DNA from: Candidatus Bathyarchaeia archaeon
GTDB lineage: Archaea; Thermoproteota; Bathyarchaeia; Bathyarchaeales; Bathycorpusculaceae
DNA length: 64,000 nucleotides
Reading direction: 5' to 3'
Assembly (NCBI GenBank): GCA_038873195.1
Contig: JAVZEV010000001.1
Span: 214,490-278,489 of the forward strand
Shown here: positions 1 through 7,365 of the stretch, piece after piece
Layout of the letters: every line of letters starts with the position of its first letter
How positions within the stretch are numbered: the first letter of the stretch is position 1
Made by a program: the position numbers and the translations under genes
Notes under the pieces: model-generated
Told to the model about the DNA's origin: nothing
What the model saw: the letters and a program-made list of their open reading frames with translations, nothing else
The model's database searches: none

Positions 1-1
1 T

Positions 2-550
2 ACAATTGAAAGTGTTTCCAAAGCCATAAAGGCTGCTCTCGGCGACCAAGTCTCAGTGACATCCGCCACGGCAGTGCTTAACACTCTTTCGAGCGTCTTT
101 TCAATCATAGAGCTTTTCTTGGCTGGGATTGCCGCAATCTCGCTTCTAGTAGCCGGCATAGGCATAATGAACATTATGATTGTTTCGTTAATGGAGCGCA
201 CACGTGAAATAGGCATTCTCAAAGCGTTGGGCATGAAAAGTCGTACGGTACTTCTTATTTTCTTGGGCGAATCCATAATAATTGGCTTGTTAGGCGCAGT
301 GATTGGCGTAGTGTCTGGCTGGGGCTTGGCGAATATAGTCGCATATGCCTTGAGTGGCGGAGGCTTCGGACTGAGAAATCAAGTCTCTCAAACCGGCAAT
401 TTTAACGCAATGTCAATTAACCCAGTTTTAACTCCAACCGTGACTATGCTTGCGTTAGCCTTCGGCGTAGGAGTCAGCGTAATCTTTGCGATTTATCCTG
501 CGTGGCGCGCTTCAAAACTTAAACCCGTAGAAGCTTTAAGGTATGAGTAA
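2..550 (+). CDS. ABC transporter permease, MacB/FtsX family (5' end outside window)
   Basis: C-terminal part of an integral-membrane permease of the MacB/FtsX type, which works with an ATPase to move substrates or lipoproteins outward or to transmit mechanical force. The frame is open from the first bases of the window, so the true start lies upstream. Visible are a transmembrane helix followed by the family signature around GIGIMNIMIVSLMERTREIG and ALGM, two further hydrophobic helices, and the characteristic end PAWRASKLKPVEALRYE. This final FtsX domain normally carries three or four helices, which matches. No ATPase partner is visible because upstream sequence is missing. Family assignment is firm; substrate cannot be told. 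Confidence 0.93.
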   Translation, partial: TIESVSKAIKAALGDQVSVTSATAVLNTLSSVFSIIELFLAGIAAISLLVAGIGIMNIMIVSLMERTREIGILKALGMKSRTVLLIFLGESIIIGLLGAVIGVVSGWGLANIVAYALSGGGFGLRNQVSQTGNFNAMSINPVLTPTVTMLALAFGVGVSVIFAIYPAWRASKLKPVEALRYE

Positions 551-581
551 GATAATTCTCTGAGCGTGTGAGGCTTCGGCT

Positions 582-1031
582 TTGGTGAAAAGGCTTTACC
601 CTAAGCAACCAATCGTCGGCGTCGGCGCAATAATAATCTGTGATGGCAAAATTTTGCTTGAGAAAAGAAAGGGTGAGCCTGGAAGGGGAAAATGGAGTAT
701 TCCAGGCGGTTTGGTGGAGCTGGGCGAGAGCGTAGAAGCGACTGTTGTTAGAGAGGTTAAGGAAGAAACGGGTTTAGATGTTGAAAAGCCAGAACAAATC
801 GACATTGTTGACAACATAACTAAAGATGCAAATGGAGAAATAAAATACCACTTTATAATACTTGATTATTTCGTGAAACTGAAAGGCGGAACGCTCACTG
901 TTGGAAGCGACGCAGACGAATTACAATGGGTCTCGTTGAATGAAGTGGAAAAGTATGATTTGACAAAAACTTTTAGGGCGTTTTTCCAAAGAAATAAACA
1001 GAAACTGGAAAAACTTAATTCATGTGTTTAA
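582..1031 (+). CDS. NUDIX hydrolase
   Basis: A 149-residue single-domain NUDIX hydrolase, the family that cleaves nucleoside diphosphates linked to another moiety. The NUDIX box G-x5-E-x7-R-E-x2-E-E-x-G is complete: GGLVELGESVEA, then REVKEETGLD, at about residues 41-66, with the metal-binding glutamates present. The form is typical of archaeal ADP-ribose pyrophosphatase or (d)NTP pyrophosphatase enzymes, but the substrate cannot be assigned by sight. Start is TTG at 582 or the adjacent GTG at 585. It lies 31 bp after the permease and is convergent with the cohesin gene. Confidence 0.93.
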   Translation: MVKRLYPKQPIVGVGAIIICDGKILLEKRKGEPGRGKWSIPGGLVELGESVEATVVREVKEETGLDVEKPEQIDIVDNITKDANGEIKYHFIILDYFVKLKGGTLTVGSDADELQWVSLNEVEKYDLTKTFRAFFQRNKQKLEKLNSCV

Positions 1032-1081
1032 GCTGTGGACATGTTTCAATTATTTTGAAGCTTTTCAAAAAATAGGGGAGT

Positions 1082-2137
1082 TTAAATGAAAGAAGTTGTT
1101 GATGGATTCACTACTTGATACCATGTTAATCTTTTTGTTTTCTTAAAATCTAACAAAGCTACTGTTAAAGCAAAGAAACCTAGAACTGCAGTTGCTGCCA
1201 AAATTAAGGGTGGGACTGAAGGAGAAAGGGGTGGAGCAGGAGGAGGTCCGCTTGGAATTTCTTTTCCGACAATCTCAATACTATAATTACCCTTATCATA
1301 TTCAAAGTATAGCGAAGTGTGCGTTGCGTTTTCACTAGCGGTATAAGATATGGGCGTTCCATTCAACTTAATCGTCCACTCTGATGGAATGCTACACATT
1401 AAGACCGATTTTGGAACATTAACTTGGCAGAACCAAGCGCTCTCGCTCATAATATTAAAGCTTATTTCTTTGTCGCCCATGCTGAAGCTTGTGCCGAATA
1501 CTCCCGAAACAGGCGATTGCTCAGCATTCTGTAACCCTTTTAGATTATTCACAATCTCCACCAAGTGATATGTTCCACTTAGAAAAACATTCAAGCTCTC
1601 TACAACCTCAAACTCGATATCTTCTAACTTTGAATTTAGCAATATTATATCAGTTAAGTGAAGCTCAGAAACACCTATTCCAATCGATTTAAAAGTCACG
1701 TACGCTAACTGTCCGCTTCCATTTACCCCTTGCACTGGTCCAAGAAGACAACAACCTCGGAAATACACTATGCCTAACATATTGTCCATGTCCTTATAAT
1801 GTTCCACGAAAATAGTCGGAGCCATGCTTCCATTCCTTAGGAAATCGCCTTCGTAAAAGCCTGTGCACTCCAAAATGTTCGGATTAAATGTGATGCCCGC
1901 CTGCCATGCATAAAGGTCTACTACGTTAGATATGTTAATGTTCACAGTAAGGCTCTCATTGGGCTCGGTTGTTTGAATTATTAATGGGTCAGTGAAAATT
2001 GTCGTATTTGACGTCTCTTCTGCAGTGACCGTGCTTGTATGCGTCTGCGAAGAAATAACTAGAAAAATGCAGAGAATTAAAGCACATAATTTTTCCATCA
2101 ACAGATTTGCCTTAACATGTCTTAACTTCTTTACCAT
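1082..2137 (-). CDS. Cohesin-domain surface protein, membrane anchored
   Basis: A 351-residue exported protein. An N-terminal hydrophobic signal segment (about residues 14-40) is followed by a cohesin-like beta-sandwich at about 45-190: NVVDLYAWQAGITFNPNILE, then EGDFLRNG, and VNGSGQLAYVTFKSIG-type strands that are the recognisable cohesin signature. A second small beta domain follows (about 205-300), then a proline-rich linker, one transmembrane helix (PPLILAATAVLGFFALTVAL) and a short basic cytoplasmic tail. Cohesins bind dockerin modules on other secreted proteins; archaeal examples are known. The gene ends 47 bp upstream of its probable regulator's coding end and shares a 14-bp upstream element with it. 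A dockerin protein lies at 58.8-61.6 kb. Cohesin assignment rests on motif reading. Confidence 0.8.
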   Translation of the reverse strand: MVKKLRHVKANLLMEKLCALILCIFLVISSQTHTSTVTAEETSNTTIFTDPLIIQTTEPNESLTVNINISNVVDLYAWQAGITFNPNILECTGFYEGDFLRNGSMAPTIFVEHYKDMDNMLGIVYFRGCCLLGPVQGVNGSGQLAYVTFKSIGIGVSELHLTDIILLNSKLEDIEFEVVESLNVFLSGTYHLVEIVNNLKGLQNAEQSPVSGVFGTSFSMGDKEISFNIMSESAWFCQVNVPKSVLMCSIPSEWTIKLNGTPISYTASENATHTSLYFEYDKGNYSIEIVGKEIPSGPPPAPPLSPSVPPLILAATAVLGFFALTVALLDFKKTKRLTWYQVVNPSTTSFI

Positions 2138-2184
2138 TTTTCTCTCATTCCTATTCTTTTTAAATTTCTTTCAGAAATTTTAAT

Positions 2185-2227
2185 CTACATATTCGAACGA
2201 TTTTTCGCGGTTATCGAACGGTCATTT
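2185..2227 (-). promoter_or_regulatory. Candidate operator upstream of cohesin gene (TCGAACGGTCATTT copy 1)
   Basis: The 14-bp sequence TCGAACGGTCATTT at 2214-2227 recurs exactly at 2744-2757. A second TTCGAACG occurs at 2192-2199. Both lie roughly 55-90 bp before the cohesin start, just upstream of an A/T-rich TATA-like stretch at about 2155-2172, although they overlap the 3' end of the regulator's coding region. Function as a binding site is inference from position and repetition. Confidence 0.45.
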
Positions 2228-2670
2228 TTGAATGAGGGCAAACTTAACCATGTTTTAACTGTGTCGTACCAGAAAATTCCTGAAGCCAAGACTCCTGGAA
2301 GTAAAGCAAGTATAACAGTTGGTGTGATGAGATTCCAGAATATTGACATGTAGAGTAGGCACATTATGGTGGTTATAGTTGCGTAAATAAGTGGTTTAGG
2401 TAACAGGAAACCATGAATGACAAAGAAGCGATTGATTAATTCAACTTTTGCGCCGTATTTGATTTTGTAGTTTCCATATAAATCTTTGGTCAGAATGTCT
2501 TCTTGCACCAATTTTTCAAGATGGTAATGGGCAGAGCTTGAGCTTGAAAAACCTAAGGCCCTCTGTATCTCTCTGACGCCGCAGCTTCGTCTTTTCTTGA
2601 GAAGATATAAATACACAAGTAGTGTGCTTTTTGAAATTTCTTCATACTTCTTTTCGCTATCAGAAGACAA
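2185..2670 (-). CDS. Winged-helix regulator with two C-terminal membrane helices
   Basis: A one-component regulator: an N-terminal winged helix-turn-helix (VREIQRALGFSSSSSAHYHL as recognition region) followed by two hydrophobic helices (around LIYATITTIMCLLYMSIF and ILALLPGVLASGIFWY), so DNA-binding and membrane insertion are in one chain. I place the start at TTG 2670 because AAGGTG lies 7 nt before it; an in-frame TTG at 2706 is also possible but falls inside a GAGGAGG run at the predicted transcription start. A TATA-like TTTTAATAAA lies near 2730-2739. It is paralogous to the gene at 58130-58588 (shared LLVYxYLL, GVREhQRALGFSS, HHLEKL-type blocks). It lies directly upstream of the cohesin gene, same strand. 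Confidence 0.85.
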   Translation of the reverse strand: MSSDSEKKYEEISKSTLLVYLYLLKKRRSCGVREIQRALGFSSSSSAHYHLEKLVQEDILTKDLYGNYKIKYGAKVELINRFFVIHGFLLPKPLIYATITTIMCLLYMSIFWNLITPTVILALLPGVLASGIFWYDTVKTWLSLPSFKNDRSITAKNRSNM

Positions 2671-2741
2671 TAGTGTACACCTTATTGTTGAACTGGGCCT
2701 CCTCAAAAATGTTATAGTGTATTAGTTTATTAAAACGATAC

Positions 2742-2770
2742 TTTCGAACGGTCATTTGAAATGTTCGAAC
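2742..2770 (-). promoter_or_regulatory. Candidate operator upstream of membrane-tethered regulator (copy 2)
   Basis: Second exact copy of TCGAACGGTCATTT (2744-2757), followed by GTTCGAAC at 2763-2770. It lies immediately before the TATA-like TTTTAATAAA of the regulator gene, the place where archaeal regulators often act on factor B/TBP recruitment. Matching sites before regulator and cohesin genes suggest common control. Confidence 0.45.
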
Positions 2771-3054
2771 ACGCAAAAAACTATGCAGATTAAGGCTTAA
2801 ATATGCCGTGTTCAAGATTTTTTGCGGTTTATCCAGTAATATTTTCTGGTTAATGTTCTAGGTCCGATTCGAAATTGTAGATTTTACTGATTCAAATTGT
2901 CGCTTCATAATCCTTTATAATCACTTTTGTTAGCTGATTTTGGAAACAATAGAGAACTTAAGAGTTGGAGAGGACACCCATACCCAAAAATGCGCATCTG
3001 TGTCCTCTTTCACTCTTTTTAGGGAGACGAAAAGTTAAGTTTGTAATGTGCATT
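2771..3054. other. Intergenic stretch with a 9-bp inverted repeat
   Basis: About 280 bp without a credible reading frame. The only notable structure is AGAGGACAC at 2969-2977 and its exact complement GTGTCCTCT at 3000-3008, separated by 22 nt and followed on the + strand by a T-run at 3016-3020. It could be a terminator-like hairpin between the herA end and the regulator promoter, or a small structured RNA. Confidence 0.4.
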
Positions 3055-4515
3055 TTAGTCGGCGTTTTTGAAGAAAAGCCGTGTTTCTCCCATTGTTTTC
3101 ACGTCTAAAGTCTTAACTTTGACGACCATTGGGAAATCTTTTACAACTTTTCCAAGCGTTAGGCAATAGTGTGGCGGCAAGTCTCTGGCGATGGATTTTA
3201 CTGTTTCTGCGTCTACGCGTGCTGCTCGTGAAACCACTTCTAAGTCGTGCTCGTTTGTAAAGTTGAAGAGGAATATGTTGTCTGCTTGGCGGTAAATGTT
3301 TTCACGGATCGTGTCCGGCTGGTTTGTTATGAAGGTTGTAAATATTCCGAAGTGGCGCATGCGTGTGACGATGTCGTCCCAGTAGGTTTCGCGAAGGTAA
3401 AGATGTGCTTCTTCAGCGAATAGAAAAGCCGCTTTAAGTTTCCAGCTTGTGAGTAATTCTACGAGTTTTCCTAGGACGTATTCGACGACTATTTGGCGGT
3501 CGATTGTTGATGTGTTGCGAAGGTTTATTATAATGGCTCCGCCGTGTTCTTTGGCTTTGAATAGGCATTCTTCTAGTAGCGTGGTTCCGCCTGTTTCGTC
3601 TGTGAAGAAGCCCGAGTTAACCAGTGCGTGGTAGCGTGAGAAAAGAGCATCGCGAACATGTTGGTTGCAGTGCCAGTTGCGGATGGCTTCGCCGAGCTCA
3701 TGCAATGTGAGCATGTCGCGTTCTTTGAGTGATTGCCATATGCGTCGGAATTCGCGGGCTGATGTGCCTGGCAAGTGAAGTGCGTGGATGAGTATACCTA
3801 GTAAGACTTGAAGGTTGAGTTGTTTTAGGGCTACTTTGAAGTTTTGTGCGGGTGTTAAGACGTGGATTTTGTCGTAGTAAGTGTTTCTTTTTCCGTCTGA
3901 TGTCATGCCTAGACTGTGGTATTCACCGTTTAGGTCGAAAACGACAACCGTTGCTCCATAGCCAATTAGATTCAGCATTAAAAGTTTGCTTAAGTGAGAT
4001 TTGCCTGTTTCTTTCTTGCCTGTTATAATGTTTAGTCTTCCGTCTAGTGATGAAGCGTCGATTGTTAATGGCGAGGCGTCTTTTGTGCTGCCCATGAGTA
4101 TTGGGAGTTTTCCGTCAACTTTCGCTAGTTTAAGCAGTGTTGGGATTGGGAGTTTTTTTATTGTTGATTGTGAACGGGACGGGAGCCAGCTACTGCTTGG
4201 TGTTAGGGTTTCGCCTTCTATTGTTGCGCGGATTTTGCAGACGAGTAAGCTTGCGTCTTGAATGTATGTGATGTGTGGCGCGATTTCCAGCGGGTCGAAG
4301 TCTTCGCCTTGGATGAGTTCTCCGCCGTCTGGCAAACTACGCAATAGCTCTTCTAAAACGCCTGGGATGCTTGCGAATTGCATGTCGATTACTTGTGCGA
4401 TTAGAGCTTTTCCGGCGTCTGCGTCTTCGACAAGCAAGTAGTCTCCTTTTTCAGCGGTTTCGTTTGGGAAGCTTAGGATTTGGAGGATGTTGCCTTCTTT
4501 TTTGTAGAGTTTCAT
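3055..4515 (-). CDS. herA: HerA-type hexameric DNA helicase/translocase
   Basis: A 486-residue HerA/FtsK-superfamily ATPase that with NurA resects DNA double-strand ends for homologous recombination. The N-terminal ~100 residues form the HAS-barrel type domain; the P-loop is GKKETGKSH near residue 170 and the Walker B is AFLFAEEAHL near residue 358, followed by an arginine-rich FITNQPDTIRENIYRQ segment typical of the family's C-terminal sensor region. It is downstream of nurA and overlaps it by 4 bp (ATGA), which is translational coupling and the conserved archaeal herA-nurA arrangement. Length is close to the usual ~500 residues. The mre11-rad50 genes that often accompany it are not in this window. 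Confidence 0.93.
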   Translation of the reverse strand: MKLYKKEGNILQILSFPNETAEKGDYLLVEDADAGKALIAQVIDMQFASIPGVLEELLRSLPDGGELIQGEDFDPLEIAPHITYIQDASLLVCKIRATIEGETLTPSSSWLPSRSQSTIKKLPIPTLLKLAKVDGKLPILMGSTKDASPLTIDASSLDGRLNIITGKKETGKSHLSKLLMLNLIGYGATVVVFDLNGEYHSLGMTSDGKRNTYYDKIHVLTPAQNFKVALKQLNLQVLLGILIHALHLPGTSAREFRRIWQSLKERDMLTLHELGEAIRNWHCNQHVRDALFSRYHALVNSGFFTDETGGTTLLEECLFKAKEHGGAIIINLRNTSTIDRQIVVEYVLGKLVELLTSWKLKAAFLFAEEAHLYLRETYWDDIVTRMRHFGIFTTFITNQPDTIRENIYRQADNIFLFNFTNEHDLEVVSRAARVDAETVKSIARDLPPHYCLTLGKVVKDFPMVVKVKTLDVKTMGETRLFFKNAD

Positions 4516-5516
4516 GCGTTTAGGTCTCCTTTGCCGTATGGTCCGAAGAGTAGGCGGTGCATGTCTGGACGGTTTACTATTTTGAGGTTGTAGTGGCGTG
4601 TGGTGAAGTGTTGCATGGCTATGACTTCGTTAGCTGTGAAAGTGCAGAGTATATGGGCTAAGCGTAGTGTTTCTGGATAGCTTTGTTGGAGGTGGTCGTT
4701 TCCTAAGAGTTTTTGGACTGCTTCTATTTTTTGTTCATAGGCTATTTCTTTGTCTATGTCAAGTCTGAATGCGTAGTTTCCGTTTGTTAGTTTTGCCACG
4801 TAAACTTCGCCTAAGAGCACCGTTGGCGGTTTTGGTTTTAATCCGTAAGTTTCCAGCATGTATGGCGGTGTGTGTGGTGGTAGGGCGTCTGTTATTAGGT
4901 AGCCATTTGCTCTTAGGTTTGTCATTTTTGAGAAGGCTAGGACTGTGTTGTTTCGTTTTCTTGCATTGTCTAATGTTTCTTTCATTAGTTGCGTGGGCGT
5001 ATCTGGAGTTCCTGCGGTTAGTGAACCGTCGAGTAGGATTAGGCTGTTTGTGAGGGTTTTTGTTAGTGTTGTTTGGAGCCATTTTTCGAGTAGGTTTGCG
5101 ATGCGGTTTGGCATTTGTGTGAGGTTTAGTGGATACGCGTGTATTGTGTTGTTTGTGTTGAGGTAGGCGTTTGCGAGTGTTTGGTAGAGTTGGCGTTTGT
5201 TTTCTTCTGTTATGTGGAATAGGAATGGTCCTAAGCGTGTGTAGTGGTAGTGTTTGTTTTGTTTCCAGACTGCTGCTCCTCTGACGGCTGCGATTATGCC
5301 TGTTGGGGTTTCGCCGATTTTTATGTTTGAGGTGTCTACTGCTGCTATTGTTGTTTGTGTACGGTTTGGTTTTAGCGTGATGGGTTTTGGGTTTAGTTGT
5401 ATTGTGTGGGTTTCTGTGTTGGGTTGTTGAATGGTTTGTTGATTTAGTTGAATGGTGTTGTTTTGGACGGTTTTTAGTGTGTGTAGGCTTAGTTGGATGA
5501 GGCGTTGGGGTAACAT
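4512..5516 (-). CDS. nurA: NurA-domain 5'-3' nuclease
   Basis: NurA nuclease, partner of HerA in end resection. Motif I with its catalytic aspartate is AAVDTSN (about residue 62 from this start), the second acidic motif is LILLDGSLTAGTPD, and the C-terminal DxxxHxLL-type region is present near PDMHRLLFGPYG. I choose ATG 5516 because the 22 residues encoded upstream of it (from an ATG at 5582) are low-complexity and contain the probable TATA element AATATAATTTT. The coding strand is unusually rich in A and C, giving many Thr, Asn and Gln residues. It overlaps herA by 4 bp and is transcribed divergently from the winged-helix gene at 5676. Confidence 0.9.
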   Translation of the reverse strand: MLPQRLIQLSLHTLKTVQNNTIQLNQQTIQQPNTETHTIQLNPKPITLKPNRTQTTIAAVDTSNIKIGETPTGIIAAVRGAAVWKQNKHYHYTRLGPFLFHITEENKRQLYQTLANAYLNTNNTIHAYPLNLTQMPNRIANLLEKWLQTTLTKTLTNSLILLDGSLTAGTPDTPTQLMKETLDNARKRNNTVLAFSKMTNLRANGYLITDALPPHTPPYMLETYGLKPKPPTVLLGEVYVAKLTNGNYAFRLDIDKEIAYEQKIEAVQKLLGNDHLQQSYPETLRLAHILCTFTANEVIAMQHFTTRHYNLKIVNRPDMHRLLFGPYGKGDLNA

Positions 5517-5596
5517 TGTGTCGGTGGTTGGGTGTGGAAAATTATATTTCTGTGTTGTTGTTATAGTGTGTTGTTGAATCACCTTGATTCACCAAT

Positions 5597-5651
5597 ACGC
5601 AATTGTTTGCGTAAGGTATATTTAAGTGTTGTGCATGAACAAGATGCACAA
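5597..5651 (+). promoter_or_regulatory. Promoter with two inverted repeats (possible autoregulation)
   Basis: ACGCAA-(4)-TTGCGT at 5597-5612 abuts the TATA-like GTATATTTAAG at 5616-5626. A second perfect inverted repeat, TTGTGCAT-(7)-ATGCACAA, spans 5629-5651, about where transcription should begin. Operator-like symmetry on both sides of a TATA box, before a gene that encodes a winged-helix protein, suggests autoregulation; the binding is inferred. Confidence 0.55.
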
Positions 5652-5675
5652 TACAATAAGCAACAAGGTGGAAAA

Positions 5676-6077
5676 TTGACAGAAACAAGCCAAAAACCAC
5701 CAATACGCGTAAAAATGAAAATAGGCGACGTGGAATTCGAAATAGAATGCCAAGAAGACCAGTTGCAAGCGACAGTGGATAAAATCCTTTCCACCGTAAC
5801 TGAGAAGCTGAAAGAGACATCGTTGATAAGCGAGCGGGTTCAAGCGCAACCGAGAGCAGAAACGTGCAAAACAGTCATTGAGAAACTCTGGAAGGAAGGA
5901 TGGTTCTCAACGCCTAAAGGTCTAAGTGAAGTGCACAGTGAAATGGCAAAGCGTGGCTTTCATTACGACCGAACTGCGGTGGCTCATGCGTTGATAGACT
6001 TAGTAAAAGATGGAATACTAACAAGAGAAGGAAAACCACGCAGATATCAATATGCACAGAAAAGGCCGCCGTCATGA
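5676..6077 (+). CDS. Small winged-helix protein of unknown function
   Basis: A 133-residue soluble protein. The N-terminal ~45 residues look like a short beta-alpha module (KMKIGDVEFEIECQEDQLQA) leading into a helix; residues about 65-133 look like a winged helix, with TVIEKLWKEGWFSTPKG, a helix GFHYDRTAVAHALIDLVKDG and a basic wing GKPRRYQYAQKR. The start is TTG 5676 with AAGGTGG 5 nt before it; an upstream in-frame ATG at 5532 would include the promoter and the inverted repeats and gives cysteine-rich nonsense. Divergent from nurA. I do not recognise a named family; a DNA-binding regulator is the likely role. Confidence 0.75.
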   Translation: MTETSQKPPIRVKMKIGDVEFEIECQEDQLQATVDKILSTVTEKLKETSLISERVQAQPRAETCKTVIEKLWKEGWFSTPKGLSEVHSEMAKRGFHYDRTAVAHALIDLVKDGILTREGKPRRYQYAQKRPPS

Positions 6078-6085
6078 TTTCATGA

Positions 6086-6347
6086 TTATTTTTTGGTTTG
6101 TTTTTGTTTGCATTCTTGGGCTATGACCATTGTGGATGTTAGGATGATGCTTGGCACTTTTCTTATTTTTTCGGATAGGAAATCTTCTAGTGCGTGGAGT
6201 TCTGGAACGGCGACTCTTGCTATTAAGTCGTATTCGCCATAGACTACACTTGCTGTTGTGACTTCTTTTTATTTTTGCAATTTGTTGGCAGGCTTCTCTT
6301 TCTCTGCCTGAGGCGACTTTGAATAGGATGTAGGCTTCTACTGTCAT
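6086..6347 (-). pseudogene. Lrp/AsnC C-terminal (RAM) domain protein, frameshifted
   Basis: Reading from ATG 6347 gives MTVEAYILFKVASGREREAC and on to IAKIK, then the frame breaks at an A-run (ATAAAAAGAA, near 6268-6277). Removing one A continues in frame as EVTTASVVYGEYDLIARVAV, then a helix ALEDFLSEKIRKV and strand PSIILTSTMVIAQE, ending at TAA 6086. That is a full ~86-residue stand-alone RAM (AsnC ligand-binding) domain, which in archaea binds amino acids without a DNA-binding part. A TATA-like TTTATAAAAC sits at 6387-6396 (read on the minus strand as GTTTTATAAA). Either a genuine frameshift or a homopolymer sequencing error; the well-preserved downstream part favours the latter. Confidence 0.75.
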
Positions 6348-6422
6348 GCTCCTTTCTTCCTCTATTGCTTTATTTTGTGGTTTGTGTTTATAAAACTTCA
6401 ATGAATAGTTAAGGCATGGTGG

Positions 6423-6824
6423 TTGAGCGTGCGTGTGTTGTTTGTGTGTTCTGGTAACGCGCATAGAAGCCCCTTAGCGGAGGCTTTGTTACGGAAGTTT
6501 AAGCCTGATTGGACGGTGGATTCTGCTGGTGTGCATGTGGCTATTCCTATAGCTGAAGAGGTTAAAGAGTATTTGGCGATGGAAGGTGCGGAGCAATTTT
6601 TGAAGAGTAAGCCAGAAAGCCTAGGCAGTAAGCGGTTAATGGAGTATGATGTTATCGTAGCAATGGAAGATAGGCATAAAGATTACGTGTTGAGCTTATG
6701 TCCAGAATGCAAAGACAAGATAATAGTGTGGAACATCAAAGACCCATACGGCATGAACAAAGAAGAAGCATGGAAAACTTATGAGCAAATCAGAGAAAAA
6801 GTCATAGAACTAACCAAGACATAA
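6423..6824 (+). CDS. Low-molecular-weight protein tyrosine phosphatase / arsenate reductase fold
   Basis: A 133-residue cytoplasmic enzyme. The phosphate-binding loop is VLFVCSGNAHRSPLAEALL at residues 5-23, with catalytic Cys and Arg in the C-x5-R-S arrangement. The general-acid aspartate is in the NIKDPYG motif near residue 105. The second cysteine usual in this loop (C-x-G-N-x-C-R-S) is replaced by histidine, so redox protection by a disulphide in the loop is not possible. Start is TTG 6423. No arsenic genes are near, so phosphatase activity is more likely than arsenate reduction, but substrate is unknown. Confidence 0.88.
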   Translation: MSVRVLFVCSGNAHRSPLAEALLRKFKPDWTVDSAGVHVAIPIAEEVKEYLAMEGAEQFLKSKPESLGSKRLMEYDVIVAMEDRHKDYVLSLCPECKDKIIVWNIKDPYGMNKEEAWKTYEQIREKVIELTKT

Positions 6825-6841
6825 TAGAGCTTTTCATTCTT

Positions 6842-7300
6842 TTACGGTTTCATAATCCATTTTTTACTTGTGATTTTGTTTGGTGTTATTGTGATTATTC
6901 TTACTGCTTCTAGCTCTTTTTCTCTATTTCTTCCCGGCTTGCTCATACATGTGTCAAAGTTTTCTGGAACGCGGTATTTGTCTATTAGCTTTTGCAGGTA
7001 AGGTATCATCTTCTCTTTGTCGCTGATAATCTCTGCTTTGCCAAACAATATCACACTCTTGAACATGGACGCATTCGACAACGCTTCATCCACTTCAAAA
7101 CACACATTCGCATTTCGCCTCAACGCATCCATCTTCAAACCCTTACTGCAAGTGTGAAAGAAAACCTTACCATTGGTATACCCAAAACCAACTGGCACAA
7201 CATAAGGCGTCCCATCCTCAAGCACCACACCCAACCTGCCAACACGCGCACAACACAAAAACTGCTCAACCTCTGTCAAACTCATCTCCTCTGCACACAT
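6842..7300 (-). CDS. Pyridoxamine 5'-phosphate oxidase-family FMN-binding protein
   Basis: A split-beta-barrel flavin-binding protein of the PNPOx-like superfamily. The opening MSLTEVEQFL, then ARVGRLGVVLEDGTPYVVPV, GFGYTNGKVFFHTCSKGLK and NVCFEVDEAL are the usual order of strands in this family, and ITPNKITSKKW closes the barrel. ATG at 7300 or 7285 is the likely start; the frame can be extended to 7381 but the added residues are cysteine-rich and lie against the dispersed repeat. Members reduce or bind F420/FMN-type cofactors or act in nitroimidazole-like reduction; the exact activity cannot be read here. Convergent with the phosphatase gene. Confidence 0.87.
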   Translation of the reverse strand: MCAEEMSLTEVEQFLCCARVGRLGVVLEDGTPYVVPVGFGYTNGKVFFHTCSKGLKMDALRRNANVCFEVDEALSNASMFKSVILFGKAEIISDKEKMIPYLQKLIDKYRVPENFDTCMSKPGRNREKELEAVRIITITPNKITSKKWIMKP

Positions 7301-7365
7301 AAACGACACCAACCAACCACACAAAACTCCACACAAATAAAGCCTACGCAACAACACACGACTAA

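Noticed and set aside
5517-5582. Extended N-terminus of NurA from ATG 5582
   Set aside because: Low-complexity residues and a TATA-like sequence lie in it; ATG 5516 fits a nearly leaderless start.
5532-5675. Extended N-terminus of the winged-helix protein from ATG 5532
   Set aside because: It would contain the TATA box and both inverted repeats and yields a cysteine-rich non-domain segment, while TTG 5676 has a good ribosome-binding site.
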